The notes: a model not told the origin generated them from the letters alone. Shown: positions 8,930 to 20,550, counted from the first letter of the stretch. The stretch is DNA of 36,810 nt from Methyloceanibacter superfactus (GCF_001723305.1 NZ_LPWF01000009.1:1-36810); one strand, 5' to 3'. Program-made: numbers and translations.

Positions 8930-9720
8930 GCCGCCCCCCTCAGTTCGTTGATAATGGCGGCCAGACGCGCGGCCTGCTCCGCAGTGGTTCCTTCAATCAG
9001 CTCCGCCCGGCCCGTCTCCGGCTTATACATGCGGCGCACCCGGAAAGAGGCGCCCGCGGCAAGCTCCGCGCCGGTGAGTCCGAGGTCGGCCAACGACCAC
9101 TCCTGCACGGGCTTTTCCTTCGCCTGCTTGACGCCCCGGAGCGAGGCATAGCGCGGCGTGTTGATGCCGAGCTGGATGGTCAGCACGGCCGGGCATTCCA
9201 CGGAGACCTCCTCGATGAGCCCGCCTTCGAGCTCGCGCTTGAGCGTGGCTTTCGGATCGCCCGGCTTCCAATCGATGCCGGTAACGACGGCCACATGAGG
9301 CCAGCCGAGCTCCGCGGCGAGGCTGACGCCCGTTTGCGCGAAAGAGCGATCGGACGACAGCGTTCCGGTGAAGACGAGATCCGGCTGCTCCTTGGCGACG
9401 ACCTTGGCCAGCACCTTGGCGATCGCCGCAGGCGTCGCGTCCACGAGGTCGTCGTCCCAGACACGGATGCCTCTGTCACCGCCCTTGGCGAGGCAGCGGC
9501 GCAGGACGTCCTCCGCGTCGTCGGGTCCGACCGTGACCGGGACCACCTCGACATCGCCGTCCGCGGCTTCCATGATCTCAAGAGCCGCCTCGTAGGAATA
9601 GTCGTCCCACTCGTTGGCTTCGGTGTCGAGATAGTCGGGATCGACATCCTTGCCGTCAGCACGCAGCTCGAAGTCCTCGTCGACCACCGAGATCTGCTTT
9701 ACCGGCACCAGAATCTTCAT
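8926..9720 (-). CDS. etfB: Electron-transfer flavoprotein beta subunit (TMADH-partner type)
   Basis: 264 residues starting at ATG 9720 (MKILVPVKQ), with GGAG eight bases upstream; an in-frame GTG at 9729 is less likely. It carries the AMP-binding beta-subunit signature region (RELEGGLIEEVSVECPAVLTIQLGINTPRYASLRG) in a form very close to Methylophilus W3A1 ETF. Other shared segments include NEWDD, LRRCLAKGGDRGIRVWDD and RVRRMYKPETGRAELIEGTTAEQAA. That resemblance is from memory, not an alignment. It forms a heterodimer with EtfA, encoded immediately downstream with an ATGA overlap. Within the tmd operon it should shuttle electrons from TMADH towards the membrane oxidoreductase. Confidence 0.94.
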   Translation of the reverse strand: MKILVPVKQISVVDEDFELRADGKDVDPDYLDTEANEWDDYSYEAALEIMEAADGDVEVVPVTVGPDDAEDVLRRCLAKGGDRGIRVWDDDLVDATPAAIAKVLAKVVAKEQPDLVFTGTLSSDRSFAQTGVSLAAELGWPHVAVVTGIDWKPGDPKATLKRELEGGLIEEVSVECPAVLTIQLGINTPRYASLRGVKQAKEKPVQEWSLADLGLTGAELAAGASFRVRRMYKPETGRAELIEGTTAEQAARLAAIINELRGAA

Positions 9721-9761
9721 CAGTTCCACTCCATTGCGTTCTGCAGTCTTGCGTCTTTCAT

Positions 9762-11105
9762 TCAGTTGGGGCGCGGCCGCTTGACCAACGCATCCGCGGC
9801 GGTGAAGCGCACCTGCGGCTCCGGATCGCGCAACATGGTTTCCAAGTCCGCGAAACTCAGGCTGGGATGCCGGGCGAGCAACGCCCGGTTCAGGGGATAG
9901 GGATCTTCGAGCACGGCCTCGAGCGCGGAACGGGGCGCGCGCTTGTTGAGGATGACGGCGCGGCGAACATCGGCGTTCTCATGCCGCACGATGCGCTCGA
10001 GAATTGACGGCGGGGTTCGCGCGTTGCGTCCAACCGCGGAAATCACATCGATGTCGCTCTGCTCTCCAAGGCGATGGAGAATGTCGACCGGCGCATCTTC
10101 GCGCAGCGCCACGCCCGCCCGCACCCAAGGCACGGGGTCTTGCGCAAGCTCCCGCAAGAGATCGACGGCGCAAGACCGGTTGCGGCCCACGCCCCGTCTC
10201 ACCTCGCTCTCCGGATCGGATGCAAGCCTCCTGAGAACGAAGTCGGGCGTTCCGGGATTGCGCGCCAGCCAACGGCGCACCCAATGATCGCGATCTCCCG
10301 CCAGCCGCGCCGCCGCCGAGGCCGGCAAGGTGAAGTGGCGGGCTTCCGCGCGCCTCACCGTCGACGATGGATCCGACGCCAGCCGCTCCGGCGCATGGTC
10401 GTCGGGCGCAAGATGGCGCACGGCCGCCGCCCGGACGGCGGCCTCGGGATCGCTGAGCAAGGCCACGAGCGTGTCTTGCGTCACCGCCGGGTTCGCCGCC
10501 AGCATCCGCCGAACCAGCGGGTCGAGGCTCCGCTTCGCCTCGTCCATGAGGCCGGGCCCCGCCGCCGGATGCGCCGCGACCTCGGCCCGAACATAAATGT
10601 CCCCGCTGTCCCACAGATCTCGCAGCATTGCCGCGTCGGCATTGGGATTGCCGGCCAGGATTTTACGCTCGGCGAGGGTTGCTGCCGGCAGCAAGGCGCG
10701 GAGAGTCTTTAGGGGCGTCTTCGGATTGCCGCAGAGGGCGGCGCGGATGTCCGGCGATTCCATTCCTTGCATGACGGCGAGAATGGCGGGCTCGGCGTTC
10801 TTGTGCGCGGCGATCGCGCTCAGCAGCGCGGTGGAGGCATCCCCGCCCGCGAGACGGCCAAGCGCCCGGGCGGGCGTGGACGGATTGCGCGCAACCCTGA
10901 TCCGCACTTTGGGATCGTCGTCCGACGCGAGGGCCTCAAGCAGTGACGCCGGCGCGTAAGGGGCCGCGGCAAGCTGCCGCTTTCCGCGAGACGTGGCGAA
11001 GAGCAGCTTCTCCAGGGATTGCCGCTGCGTCGGCAGCACCGCCGGGTGCACCGCGGCCGCCAAATACTCGTCTCCGGATTGGAGCGCGCGCGTCAAAAGG
11101 CTCAT
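9762..11105 (-). CDS. Leucine-rich repeat variant (LRV) protein
   Basis: 447 residues from ATG 11105 (MSLLTRALQ), with GAGGTGG just upstream and only ten bases after the Fe-S oxidoreductase stop. From about residue 65 to 440 it is an array of roughly fifteen units of 22-26 residues with the LRV pattern of an ARNPxTP-type turn, a leucine helix and xDPxxxVR. Examples are VRIRVARNPSTPARAL, VRRWLARNPGTPDFVL and VRRAVILNKRAPRSAL. LRV arrays form a right-handed alpha/3-10 superhelix that binds other proteins. The Azotobacter founding member has an N-terminal Fe-S site, but here only two isolated Cys are present, so no cluster is predicted. Sitting between the oxidoreductase and etfBA, it is a candidate scaffold or assembly factor for the electron-transfer complex (inference). 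Confidence 0.88.
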   Translation of the reverse strand: MSLLTRALQSGDEYLAAAVHPAVLPTQRQSLEKLLFATSRGKRQLAAAPYAPASLLEALASDDDPKVRIRVARNPSTPARALGRLAGGDASTALLSAIAAHKNAEPAILAVMQGMESPDIRAALCGNPKTPLKTLRALLPAATLAERKILAGNPNADAAMLRDLWDSGDIYVRAEVAAHPAAGPGLMDEAKRSLDPLVRRMLAANPAVTQDTLVALLSDPEAAVRAAAVRHLAPDDHAPERLASDPSSTVRRAEARHFTLPASAAARLAGDRDHWVRRWLARNPGTPDFVLRRLASDPESEVRRGVGRNRSCAVDLLRELAQDPVPWVRAGVALREDAPVDILHRLGEQSDIDVISAVGRNARTPPSILERIVRHENADVRRAVILNKRAPRSALEAVLEDPYPLNRALLARHPSLSFADLETMLRDPEPQVRFTAADALVKRPRPN

Positions 11106-11115
11106 GACCACCTCG

Positions 11116-13340
11116 TCAGACACCGTGAGTCGCGTGTGGGAGAGCCGACGGAACGTCCGGGGGAACAGCCTCGTCCGCGCTATCCGTCTCCGCACCATCC
11201 GTTGCCGCACCGTCACCGAGATCCATGCACTCCTCGACGAGCTCGATGAGCTCCATGACGCGGAAGGTCTCCTCGTTGCCGGTCGACTTGCGCGCGTCCT
11301 CGAACATGTTCATGCATTTCGGGCAGTTGACCACGAGCACGTCCAACCCATCGATCCGCGCGGCTTCGCGCGCCCGGTTCTCCGAGGGCTTCTCCTTGTC
11401 GGTCGGGTCTGGGATCCAGATCCGGCCGCCGCCGGCGCCGCAGCAGAAAGAATTGTCGCGGGAGCGCTCCATCTCGACGAGATCGGCGCCCAGCATGCGG
11501 ATCGACTCGCGCGGCGGATCGTAGCCCTTGTTCAGACGTCCCAAATGACAGGGGTCGTGATAGGTGACGCGATAATCCAGGGTCTTCTTCAGCTCGATCT
11601 TGCCATCGGCCAGCATGCGCTGGATCATGGCGCTGGCATGCTCGATCTCGAAGTTGCCCTCGAAGTCCGGGTACTCGTTCTTGATCGTGTTGTAGGAATG
11701 CGGATCGGTCGTCACGATGCGCTCGAAGTCGCATTCCTTGAGCGTCTCGATATTCGACTCGGCTAGGTGCTGGAACAGCCCCTCCTCGCCGACCCGGCGC
11801 ACGTCGTTGCCGGCATTCATCTCGGCTTCGTAGAGAATGCCGAAATCCACGCCGGCGCGATGCAGGATCCGGGCGAAGGCCTGGGACACTTTTTGATAGC
11901 GCGGGTCGAAGGACGCGAAGTCGCCGACGAACCAGAGCACGTCGACCTTCTCGGCCCGCGCGTCCTTGATCTCGAAGTCGAGCTTCTTGGTCCAGGCCGG
12001 GCGCTTGCGCTTGTTCTCGCCGAGCGAGTTCCCCTTGTTGTGGATGTTCTGCAGCGCCTTTTGCAGAGTCGCTTCCATCTGGCTCGCGTCGACGAGCGAC
12101 CGCCGCATCTCGACGATGACCGGCACGTGCTCGATGCCGACGGGACAAATCTCCACGCAGGCGGCGCAGGTGCGGCAGGACCATAGAGTCTCGGGGCGCA
12201 CCTGGTTGACGCCGTCCCCGATGGCCGCCAGCAGATTGGGCGGTGGGAGCTTGATGCCCTCTAGCGTGTCGTTGGCGAGCTCGCGCAGAGTGAGGATGAG
12301 GTCGCGCGGCGACAGGGGGAACCCGGTGGCCCTGGCAGGGCAGGCTTCATGGCAGCGCCACATTTGGTGCAGGCATCGAAGTTCAGGAGCTGCTTCCAGG
12401 TGAAGTCCGTGATCTTCTCCGCCCCCACGGTCTTGGCGGTGAGATCGGCTTCCGGCAGATGCGCGGCGGGCTTCGGATCGCGCAGAGCCAGAGACGCCAT
12501 GGCGGTGAAGATGTGCTTCGCCTTGGTAAAGGGGATAACGGCGATGAAGGCGAGCGCCAGAAGTCCGTGGAACCACCAAAGCCCGATCCGTAGCTCGCCG
12601 GCACCCGCGGCGCCTAGCCCGAGCCCCTTGTAGACATAGGCGGTCACCGCGCCGACTGGCGACCACCAGCGGTAGTCCCAAACGGTCGGGTCCGATTCGA
12701 GCCAAACCAGCCGGCTCGCCTCCAAGAGAAAGCCGGTGACGCCGAGAAGCACGAGGGCCCAGAGAAACAGCCAGTCCTCACGCCGGTAGCCATCGCGGCC
12801 ATAGTCGGGGTCGCCAGGCTGGCGGTCGGGACGCTGGTAGTCGAGCTTCGGCAGCCGCATCCAATTGCGGCGATACATCATGTAGACCAGGCCGATCAGG
12901 AGCGCGATGCCGGCGACATCGAGGACGAGCGAGAACCAAAGGTAGAACGAGCCGTACCAAAACTTCACGCCGGCGATCGGCTCGAGGATGTCGTATTCGA
13001 GCGTGATGGTGGCCGTGCCGATGAACAGCAAGGCGAAGCCGAAGAAGATGAGGGCGTGATTGCGCCCGGCAGCGGGGTCGCGGCGCCTCAGGGTGCGATG
13101 GGACAGGAGCGCCTCGACCATGCGCCCGATGCCCGTCCAGAGATTAGCCGCCGAAAGCGGCCGGCCGCGCCGGTATTTCCGGATCTCCACGTAGCAGCCG
13201 TAGAGGAACACGCCGATGGCCGTGAAGGCCACGACGTAGAACGACGCGATCATCCACGTTGGGAAGTCCTGGAACAGGATGCGTGTCACCTGTTCCGGAT
13301 TTTGTGCCGCCTCGATCAACGCTGCCCCCCAGGCGTCCAC
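11116..13340 (-). CDS. Membrane-bound HdrD/DgcB-like Fe-S oxidoreductase, candidate ETF:quinone reductase, one apparent frameshift
   Basis: About 741 residues. The N-terminal membrane domain has five or six hydrophobic segments (about 29-50, 92-115, 131-155, 190-210, 255-275) of NarI-like type, with His in NHALIFF and WWFHGLL that could ligate haem. It is followed by two [4Fe-4S] motifs, CTKCGRCHEACPA and CRTCAACVEICPVG. A C-terminal CCG domain contains DPCHLGR, FCCGAGGG and NCPKCMNMF. The frame breaks at about 12348-12356, exactly inside the first ferredoxin motif; one missing C in TGTGGC-GCTGCC restores it. The start is GTG at 13340, with a modest AGAAGAG upstream. Related proteins (DgcB, EMO-type) pass electrons from EtfAB to quinone. 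With etfBA and tmd in the same operon, that role is a strong inference here, replacing classical ETF-QO. Confidence 0.87.
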
Positions 13341-13452
13341 TGCCGCTCTTCTGGAGGATTTGCCGACAGGCCCCGCCTAGGCAGGGTTTGAGGATGAAGT
13401 GGTTCTGTGAGCCTGCCCATGTCGAAGTTTGAGTAACTCTCCTGGCGCAGCA

Positions 13453-13484
13453 GACCCCGAGGCGGATGGTGCCGCCCCGGGGTC
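13453..13484 (-). terminator. Intercistronic hairpin just after tmd
   Basis: A 13-bp stem with one mismatch (13453-13465 with 13472-13484, loop ATGGTG) begins nine bases beyond the tmd stop codon on the minus strand, with no T run. It lies in the 152-bp gap between tmd and the Fe-S oxidoreductase gene. It more likely stabilises or attenuates the message than ends it fully, and would allow tmd to be made in excess of the electron-transfer genes. Confidence 0.5.
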
Positions 13485-13492
13485 CGGATGCG

Positions 13493-15745
<2,253 letters not shown>

Positions 15746-15871
15746 TCATCCCGCCAAGCCTCGGCACAGTTCGCCCAGCGCTCATCCGCTAGCGAACGGA
15801 AAGCCCATCCCGAGGTCACCCTGGCGGTACAAGTCTCTGATGTTTCGGCGAGTTGCCAATTCCCATGGGGG

Positions 15872-15890
15872 GTTACCCACTAAGGGTTAT
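15872..15890. promoter_or_regulatory. 19-bp motif site 3
   Basis: GTTACCCACTAAGGGTTAT includes ACCC-N5-GGGT and shares TACCCACTA with site 1 (12/19 identity). It lies in the tmd/gcvT-like divergent promoter region (15686-16040), about 190 bp upstream of tmd. Confidence 0.55.
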
Positions 15891-15933
15891 TGCGGCGGCC
15901 GCTTGCTCGGGTGAGGCGAATTATTCAGAAGGG

Positions 15934-15952
15934 CCTACCTCTTGGAGAGTAA
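15934..15952. promoter_or_regulatory. 19-bp motif site 4
   Basis: CCTACCTCTTGGAGAGTAA matches site 1 at 12 of 19 positions and starts 62 bp after site 3, nearly the same spacing as sites 1 and 2. It lies about 90 bp upstream of the gcvT-like start. Nothing else recognisable was found in this 355-bp gap. Confidence 0.5.
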
Positions 15953-16040
15953 TTGTCTTTCGGCCCCATCACTTTGAAACTTGGGCCTGCCGCCGTCCGG
16001 CGGCGTGGCAACCGTTCCTGCGCAGAACAATTGGGGCACG

Positions 16041-17148
16041 ATGAGCACACGAAATTCGATATTGACGACCGGCACGAGGCACTCGGCTCAAAATTGGATG
16101 GCGACACGTGGTGCGACATGCGCGTGCCCTGGAGCTACAACAGCGATCCGCATGACGAGGTGGTCTCCGTCCGCAGCCGCGCCGGCCTCTACGACGTCTC
16201 GGCCATCAATCTGGTGCATGTCACCGGCGAGGACGCCCTGGATGTCCTCAACGCGCTCGTCGCGATCGCGTCACCTCCATCAAGCCCGGCACGGCCAGGC
16301 TGGCCGCGGAGGTCGACGAGAACGGCGCCTTAGTCGACGACATTATGATCCTGTGCGACGGGCCGAACACCTATCGCGTGACGCACGGCAGTGGCGCCAC
16401 CCCGGAGCAGCTCAAGAAGGTCGCCGAGGGCAAGAAGGTCTCACTCGAGCTCGATCGCGACACGCACATCCTCTCGCTCCAGGGGCCCGCGTCGCTGGAG
16501 ATCCTGAAGCCGCATACGCCGATGCAGCTCGAGAAGCTGCCGTTCTTCGGTCACGAGAAGACGACGCTGTTCGGCAAGCCGGTCATTATCGGCCGCTGCG
16601 GCTATTCCGGAGAGCGGGGCTACGAGGTTTATTGCAGCTCGGCCGATGCTGGCGAGATGTGGGACAACATCCTGTCACACGGCAAGGCCCATGGCGCGAT
16701 CCCGGCCTCTTGGACGTCCCTGGACCTCATCCGCGTCGAGTCCGCCCTCCTCTTCTTCCCCTTCGACATGCCCGAAGGCGACACGACCCCCTGGGAAGTG
16801 AACATGCGTTGGGCCGTGGATGCCGACAAGAAGGCCGACTATATCGGCAAGCGCGCGGTTCTCTATCTGCAAGGCCGGGAGCGCTTCAAACAGGCGGGCG
16901 TTGTCTGCAATCATAGCGAGGCCGTGGAGCCCGGCACGCGCATCTATAAGGACGGCAAGGATATCGGCGTCGTCACCAGCTCGAGCTACAGCCGGTACAT
17001 GATGCAGTCCCTGGCGATGGTCCATCTACTGCCGGCCTATACCGGCCTGGGGACGCACGTCACCTTCGGCGACGGCGCCGGCATCTGCGACGGCATGGTC
17101 GTGCGGACCCCATTCTACGATCCTTTGCGCTTGAGAGTCGCCGAGTAG
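16041..17148 (+). CDS. GcvT-family folate-dependent aminomethyltransferase-like protein, two apparent frameshifts
   Basis: About 369 residues from ATG 16041 (MSTRNSILT). Two single-base deletions are needed to read through. One near 16068 restores SILTDRHEALGSKL. One near 16259 joins DVLNALV to RDRVTSIKPGTARLAAEVDENG. The long open part from about 16261 to 17148 shows GcvT hallmarks: VDDIMI, HILSLQGPASLEIL, GRCGYSGERGYEVYC, LDLIRVESALLFF, and a C-terminal beta-barrel ending VRTPFYDP. GcvT domains transfer a methylene group to tetrahydrofolate. The same domain is fused to the TMAO demethylase Tdm in other methylotrophs. Its divergence from tmd with shared motif sites suggests it captures the formaldehyde-level carbon from trimethylamine or dimethylamine (inference). 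It is distinct from the glycine-cleavage operon because gcvH and gcvP are absent. Confidence 0.82.
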
Positions 17149-17163
17149 GTCCCACTCCGGACT

Positions 17164-17194
17164 GCCGGTTGCCGCCCGTGGCGGGCCGACCGGC
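17164..17194. terminator. Stem-loop between convergent gcvT-like and APC permease genes
   Basis: An outer stem GCCGGT/ACCGGC and inner stem CCGCC/GGCGG around loop CGT, separated by a small asymmetric bulge and without a T run. Its place between two converging stop codons suggests a bidirectional 3' end signal, but the form is weak. Confidence 0.4.
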
Positions 17195-17198
17195 GGGA

Positions 17199-18824
17199 TC
17201 AGCTCGTCGCGTAGAGGTGCCCGAGCAGCACGATCAGCGCGGCTGCGCCGAGCGCGACGTATGGGAGCACCCCGGCGCGGCTTGATACGCCCTCCTCGTC
17301 GCCGAGTTGCATATCGTCGACCATGGCTTCCGGATATTTCCCCTTGTCCTGGACATAGTGCCGGAACAGGAAGACCGGGATCCCCATCAGCACCACGACG
17401 ATCCCGGCATAGAGGGTGTTGGCGCCCCAGACCTGGGCGCCGAGCCCGATCAAGGCGATGTTGACGAACGACAACGCCACGCCGACCGCGAACACGATAT
17501 TCGGGGCCCGATAGGCCCTCTCCCAATGCGACCGGTCGAGGCGATGGATCCAGCCGGAGTTGAGGTGGAGGAAGGTGAAGAACACATAGGCCACGTTCGT
17601 CGCCGCGAGAAGGAACAGATAGTCCGACATCAGGAGGAGGACGAGATTGATCCCGAGATCGGTCCACATGCTGCGCGTGGGGGCACCCGCCGCGTTCACA
17701 TGGGACAGGTAGCGCGGGAACCAGCCCTCGACCGCGCCTTGATACGACGTGCGCGCCGCGCCCGACATCGCCGTCATGATGCTCAGCATGAGGGCGAGGA
17801 TCAGTAGGACGGTGATGACCGTCTCCACGACCATGCCGCCGCCGATCATGCCCGCCATGGCCTTGCCCACGCCCATGCCGCTGTAGATGCCGGGCGCCAG
17901 CATGCCTTCCAAGCCGAGCGAGCCCTGGAAAGCGAGCGGCACGAGGATGAAGACGCCGAGACACAAGAGGCCCGAGTAGAAGATGGCCTTGAAGGTGTCC
18001 CGTTTCGGATCCTTGAACTCCCGCGTGTAGCATGTCGCCGTCTCGAAGCCGTGGGTCGACCACGCGGCGGCGAAGAGCGCGCCGAAGATCATGAGCCAGC
18101 CGGCCTTGTCCCATGACCCGTCGGTGGCGTGCCCGGCCGCATCGTGGGCGAGCGGCACCAAGGGCACGAAGTTGGATCGCGGGAGATCGCCCGTCAGCAG
18201 CGGCACGAGGCCGATCAGGATCAGCGGCACCAGCGCGGCCACGCCGAGGACCATGGTGACCCGCGCCGACCGGAGGATGCCGCCGCGCTGGATGGCGAAG
18301 CAGGCGAGTAGGAGCGCCGCACCGACGAGGAAGGTCGCGTTGATGCGTAGGGTCATCCCCTCCTTGATCGCCCCGAGGTCGACCAAAACGATTTGCCAGC
18401 TATTAATGGCCGCGTCGCTGGCGAAGAAAAGATTGAGGACATAGCCGGCGCCGAGCCCCGCCCCCATCGACAGAACGACCGACCACGAGAACCAGTTGCA
18501 CCAGACCGAGACCGGCGCCAGCAATCTGACATAGCGGATCCAGGCGATGGCCGAATGGATCGAGGCGCCGCCCGATTTGCCGGGAAACAGCCCCGCGATC
18601 TCCGCGTAGGTGAAAGACTGGATGAAGACGAAGGTGATCGAAACGGTCCAGACAAGCCAGGACGCCTTGCCGACCGTGGCGGCGACGCCGCCGATGGTGA
18701 ACAGCAGGAACGCGGGCACACCGCTGGCGACCCAGAAGGCGCCGGTCCAGCCAATCTTTCGCTGGAGGCCTAGCGGGGCTTGCGTCGCACCGTCCGTCAT
18801 CTTGCCCGCGATTGCAGTGCTCAC
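17199..18824 (-). CDS. APC-superfamily amino acid/amine permease
   Basis: 541 residues with about 12-14 hydrophobic segments. The first segment region GAFWVASGVPAFLLFTIGGVAATVG resembles TM1 of amino acid-polyamine-organocation transporters, with an unwound small-residue stretch. The TM6-like region (WLMIFGALFAAAWSTHGFETATCYTREFKDP) is also typical. It is an inner-membrane secondary transporter. Start ATG 18824. The gene stands alone, convergent with the gcvT-like gene and divergent from livG, with motif site 6 in its promoter region. Substrate is not readable; amines, amino acids or betaines are the plausible classes given the neighbouring tmd genes. Confidence 0.82.
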   Translation of the reverse strand: MSTAIAGKMTDGATQAPLGLQRKIGWTGAFWVASGVPAFLLFTIGGVAATVGKASWLVWTVSITFVFIQSFTYAEIAGLFPGKSGGASIHSAIAWIRYVRLLAPVSVWCNWFSWSVVLSMGAGLGAGYVLNLFFASDAAINSWQIVLVDLGAIKEGMTLRINATFLVGAALLLACFAIQRGGILRSARVTMVLGVAALVPLILIGLVPLLTGDLPRSNFVPLVPLAHDAAGHATDGSWDKAGWLMIFGALFAAAWSTHGFETATCYTREFKDPKRDTFKAIFYSGLLCLGVFILVPLAFQGSLGLEGMLAPGIYSGMGVGKAMAGMIGGGMVVETVITVLLILALMLSIMTAMSGAARTSYQGAVEGWFPRYLSHVNAAGAPTRSMWTDLGINLVLLLMSDYLFLLAATNVAYVFFTFLHLNSGWIHRLDRSHWERAYRAPNIVFAVGVALSFVNIALIGLGAQVWGANTLYAGIVVVLMGIPVFLFRHYVQDKGKYPEAMVDDMQLGDEEGVSSRAGVLPYVALGAAALIVLLGHLYATS

Positions 18825-18971
18825 GACGCCACCAATTCAATGCCGCGCCGCATGGGAGGCGGCGCCCGCGTTGGCGTCATGAAGACATTCCCTTGCACCG
18901 GCCGCAAGACGGTTCAAGACGCATTTCCGAACGTTCCCAAGGACGCCATGCGCGACAATCCTCCTCTGGAC

Positions 18972-18990
18972 GTAACTCGTTGGAGGTATG
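18972..18990. promoter_or_regulatory. 19-bp motif site 6 (minus orientation)
   Basis: GTAACTCGTTGGAGGTATG on the plus strand is 14/19 identical to site 5 in the same orientation. Its reverse complement has the TACCT...TA core. It sits between the divergent APC permease and livG, 80 bp upstream of livG. Confidence 0.5.
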
Positions 18991-19070
18991 CTCTTGGAAG
19001 GATGCAGGTCACCGGGCAGGTGTGATAAATGGCACTGGAGTGACACATTCTGAGGGATTCCGAGTAACCG

Positions 19071-19853
19071 ATGAAGCCAACTGAACAACCCATTCTCCAG
19101 GTTCGCGACCTCGGGCGCCTCTTCGGCGGCATCGTTGCCGTCAACGACCTCAGCCTCGACGTGCGCGCCGGATCGATCCACGGCCTGATCGGCCCGAACG
19201 GCGCCGGCAAGACCACGACGTTCAATGTGATCAGCGGCTTCTATCCTCCGTCACGCGGCAAGGTCATCTATTTCGGGCAAGACATCTCCGGGCGCGCCAC
19301 CAGCGCGCTGGCGGAATTGGGACTGATCCGGACGTTTCAGGGCACGACGCTCTTTCACGAACTCAGCGTTCTCGACAATGTCCGCCTCGGCTGCCACCGC
19401 AGCGCCAAGGCCAGCCTCATCAGTCGCGTGCTGGGCACCGACCGGGCGACCGAGGACGCCGCCGAGGAGAAGGCGCGCGGCATTCTCAAGTTCCTGGAGC
19501 TCGACAGGCTCGCCGACGAGATCACCTCCAACCTGTCTCATGGCCATCAGCGCGCGCTCGGCATGGCCGTGGCGCTCGCCGCCGACCCCAAGCTCATGCT
19601 CCTCGACGAGCCCTTCACCGGCATGAACCCGGAAGAGACGCGGAGAATGATCGAGCTCGTGAAGCTCGTGCGCGAGGAGCAAGGCGTGACCATCATGCTG
19701 ATCGAGCATGACATGCAGGCGGTGATGGGCCTTTGCGATATCATCACGGTCATGAACTTCGGCTCGCTGTTGGCCGAAGGCACGCCCGAAGAGGTGCGCA
19801 ACAATCCCACCGTCATCGAAGCCTATCTGGGGAGCGCGGTTGATGCTGCTTGA
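19071..19853 (+). CDS. livG: Liv-type ABC transporter ATP-binding protein LivG
   Basis: 260 residues. Walker A is GPNGAGKTT, the signature motif region is NLSHGHQRALGMA, Walker B is LMLLDEP, and the H-loop is IEHDMQ. The long insertion between Walker A and signature and the ending AEGTPEEVRNNPTVIEAYLG identify it as LivG rather than LivF. It couples ATP hydrolysis to uptake through LivHM. The signature reads LSHGHQR where LSYGQQR is usual; other family members vary here, so activity is expected. It overlaps livF by 11 bp. Confidence 0.92.
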   Translation: MKPTEQPILQVRDLGRLFGGIVAVNDLSLDVRAGSIHGLIGPNGAGKTTTFNVISGFYPPSRGKVIYFGQDISGRATSALAELGLIRTFQGTTLFHELSVLDNVRLGCHRSAKASLISRVLGTDRATEDAAEEKARGILKFLELDRLADEITSNLSHGHQRALGMAVALAADPKLMLLDEPFTGMNPEETRRMIELVKLVREEQGVTIMLIEHDMQAVMGLCDIITVMNFGSLLAEGTPEEVRNNPTVIEAYLGSAVDAA

Positions 19854-20550
19854 GATCAAGAACGTCCAAGTCCACTACCACAAGGTAGCGGCGCTCAAGG
19901 GCGTCGACATGGCCGTGCCCGACAACGGCATCGTCACCATCATCGGCGCCAACGGCGCCGGCAAGAGCACCACCCTGCGGGCCATCTCGGGGCTCGTGCG
20001 GATCAGCCACGGCGAGATCGTGTTCGCGGGACAGCGCATCGACCGGCTGCCGCCGGAAAAGATCGTGGCGCTCGGCATCGCCCACGTTCCTGAGGGCCGG
20101 CGCGTGTTTCCCGATCTGTCCGTCGAGGAAAACTTGCGCACCGGCGCCTTTCTGCGGTCCGACCGATCGGCCATCGAAAGCGATCTCGAAGACGTCTTCA
20201 AGCGCTTCCCGCGCCTCAAGGAACGGCGCGTGCAATGGGCGCGGTCGTTGTCCGGCGGCGAGCAGCAGATGCTGGCGATCGGCCGGGCCCTCATGTCGCG
20301 ACCCAAGATGCTGATTCTCGATGAGCCGTCCATGGGCCTGTCGCCAGTCATGGTGCAGGAGATGGCGCGCATCATTCGCGATATTGTCGAGCGTGGCGTT
20401 CCGGTCGTGCTCGTCGAGCAGAATGCCGAGCTGGCTCTCAAGCTTGCGCGTTTCGCGTACGTGCTGGAGACTGGCAAGATCGCCCTGCAAGGGCCGGCGC
20501 ACGAGTTGCACGACAATGAGCATGTGAGGCGAGCGTATCTTGGCGCCTGA
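19843..20550 (+). CDS. livF: Liv-type ABC transporter ATP-binding protein LivF
   Basis: 235 residues from ATG 19843 (MLLEIKNVQVHY); GGGGAG lies about eight bases upstream, and an in-frame TTG at 19840 is the alternative. Walker A is GANGAGKST, signature LSGGEQQM, Walker B LILDEPSMGLSP, H-loop VEQN. The ending HELHDNEHVRRAYLGA is typical of LivF. It forms the ATPase pair with LivG and overlaps both the upstream livG and the downstream small gene, giving a tightly coupled trio. Confidence 0.93.
   Translation: MLLEIKNVQVHYHKVAALKGVDMAVPDNGIVTIIGANGAGKSTTLRAISGLVRISHGEIVFAGQRIDRLPPEKIVALGIAHVPEGRRVFPDLSVEENLRTGAFLRSDRSAIESDLEDVFKRFPRLKERRVQWARSLSGGEQQMLAIGRALMSRPKMLILDEPSMGLSPVMVQEMARIIRDIVERGVPVVLVEQNAELALKLARFAYVLETGKIALQGPAHELHDNEHVRRAYLGA

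Noticed and set aside
7231..13340. Treating the interrupted etfA, Fe-S oxidoreductase and amidotransferase as pseudogenes
   Set aside because: Each break is one missing base at a short run, motifs resume immediately, and the same signature occurs across the whole window, which points to sequence error.
15953..16333. Alternative upstream start of the gcvT-like gene in another frame
   Set aside because: The residues before about 16070 in that frame have no family similarity, while ATG 16041 followed by a one-base correction gives a smooth family-like N-terminus.
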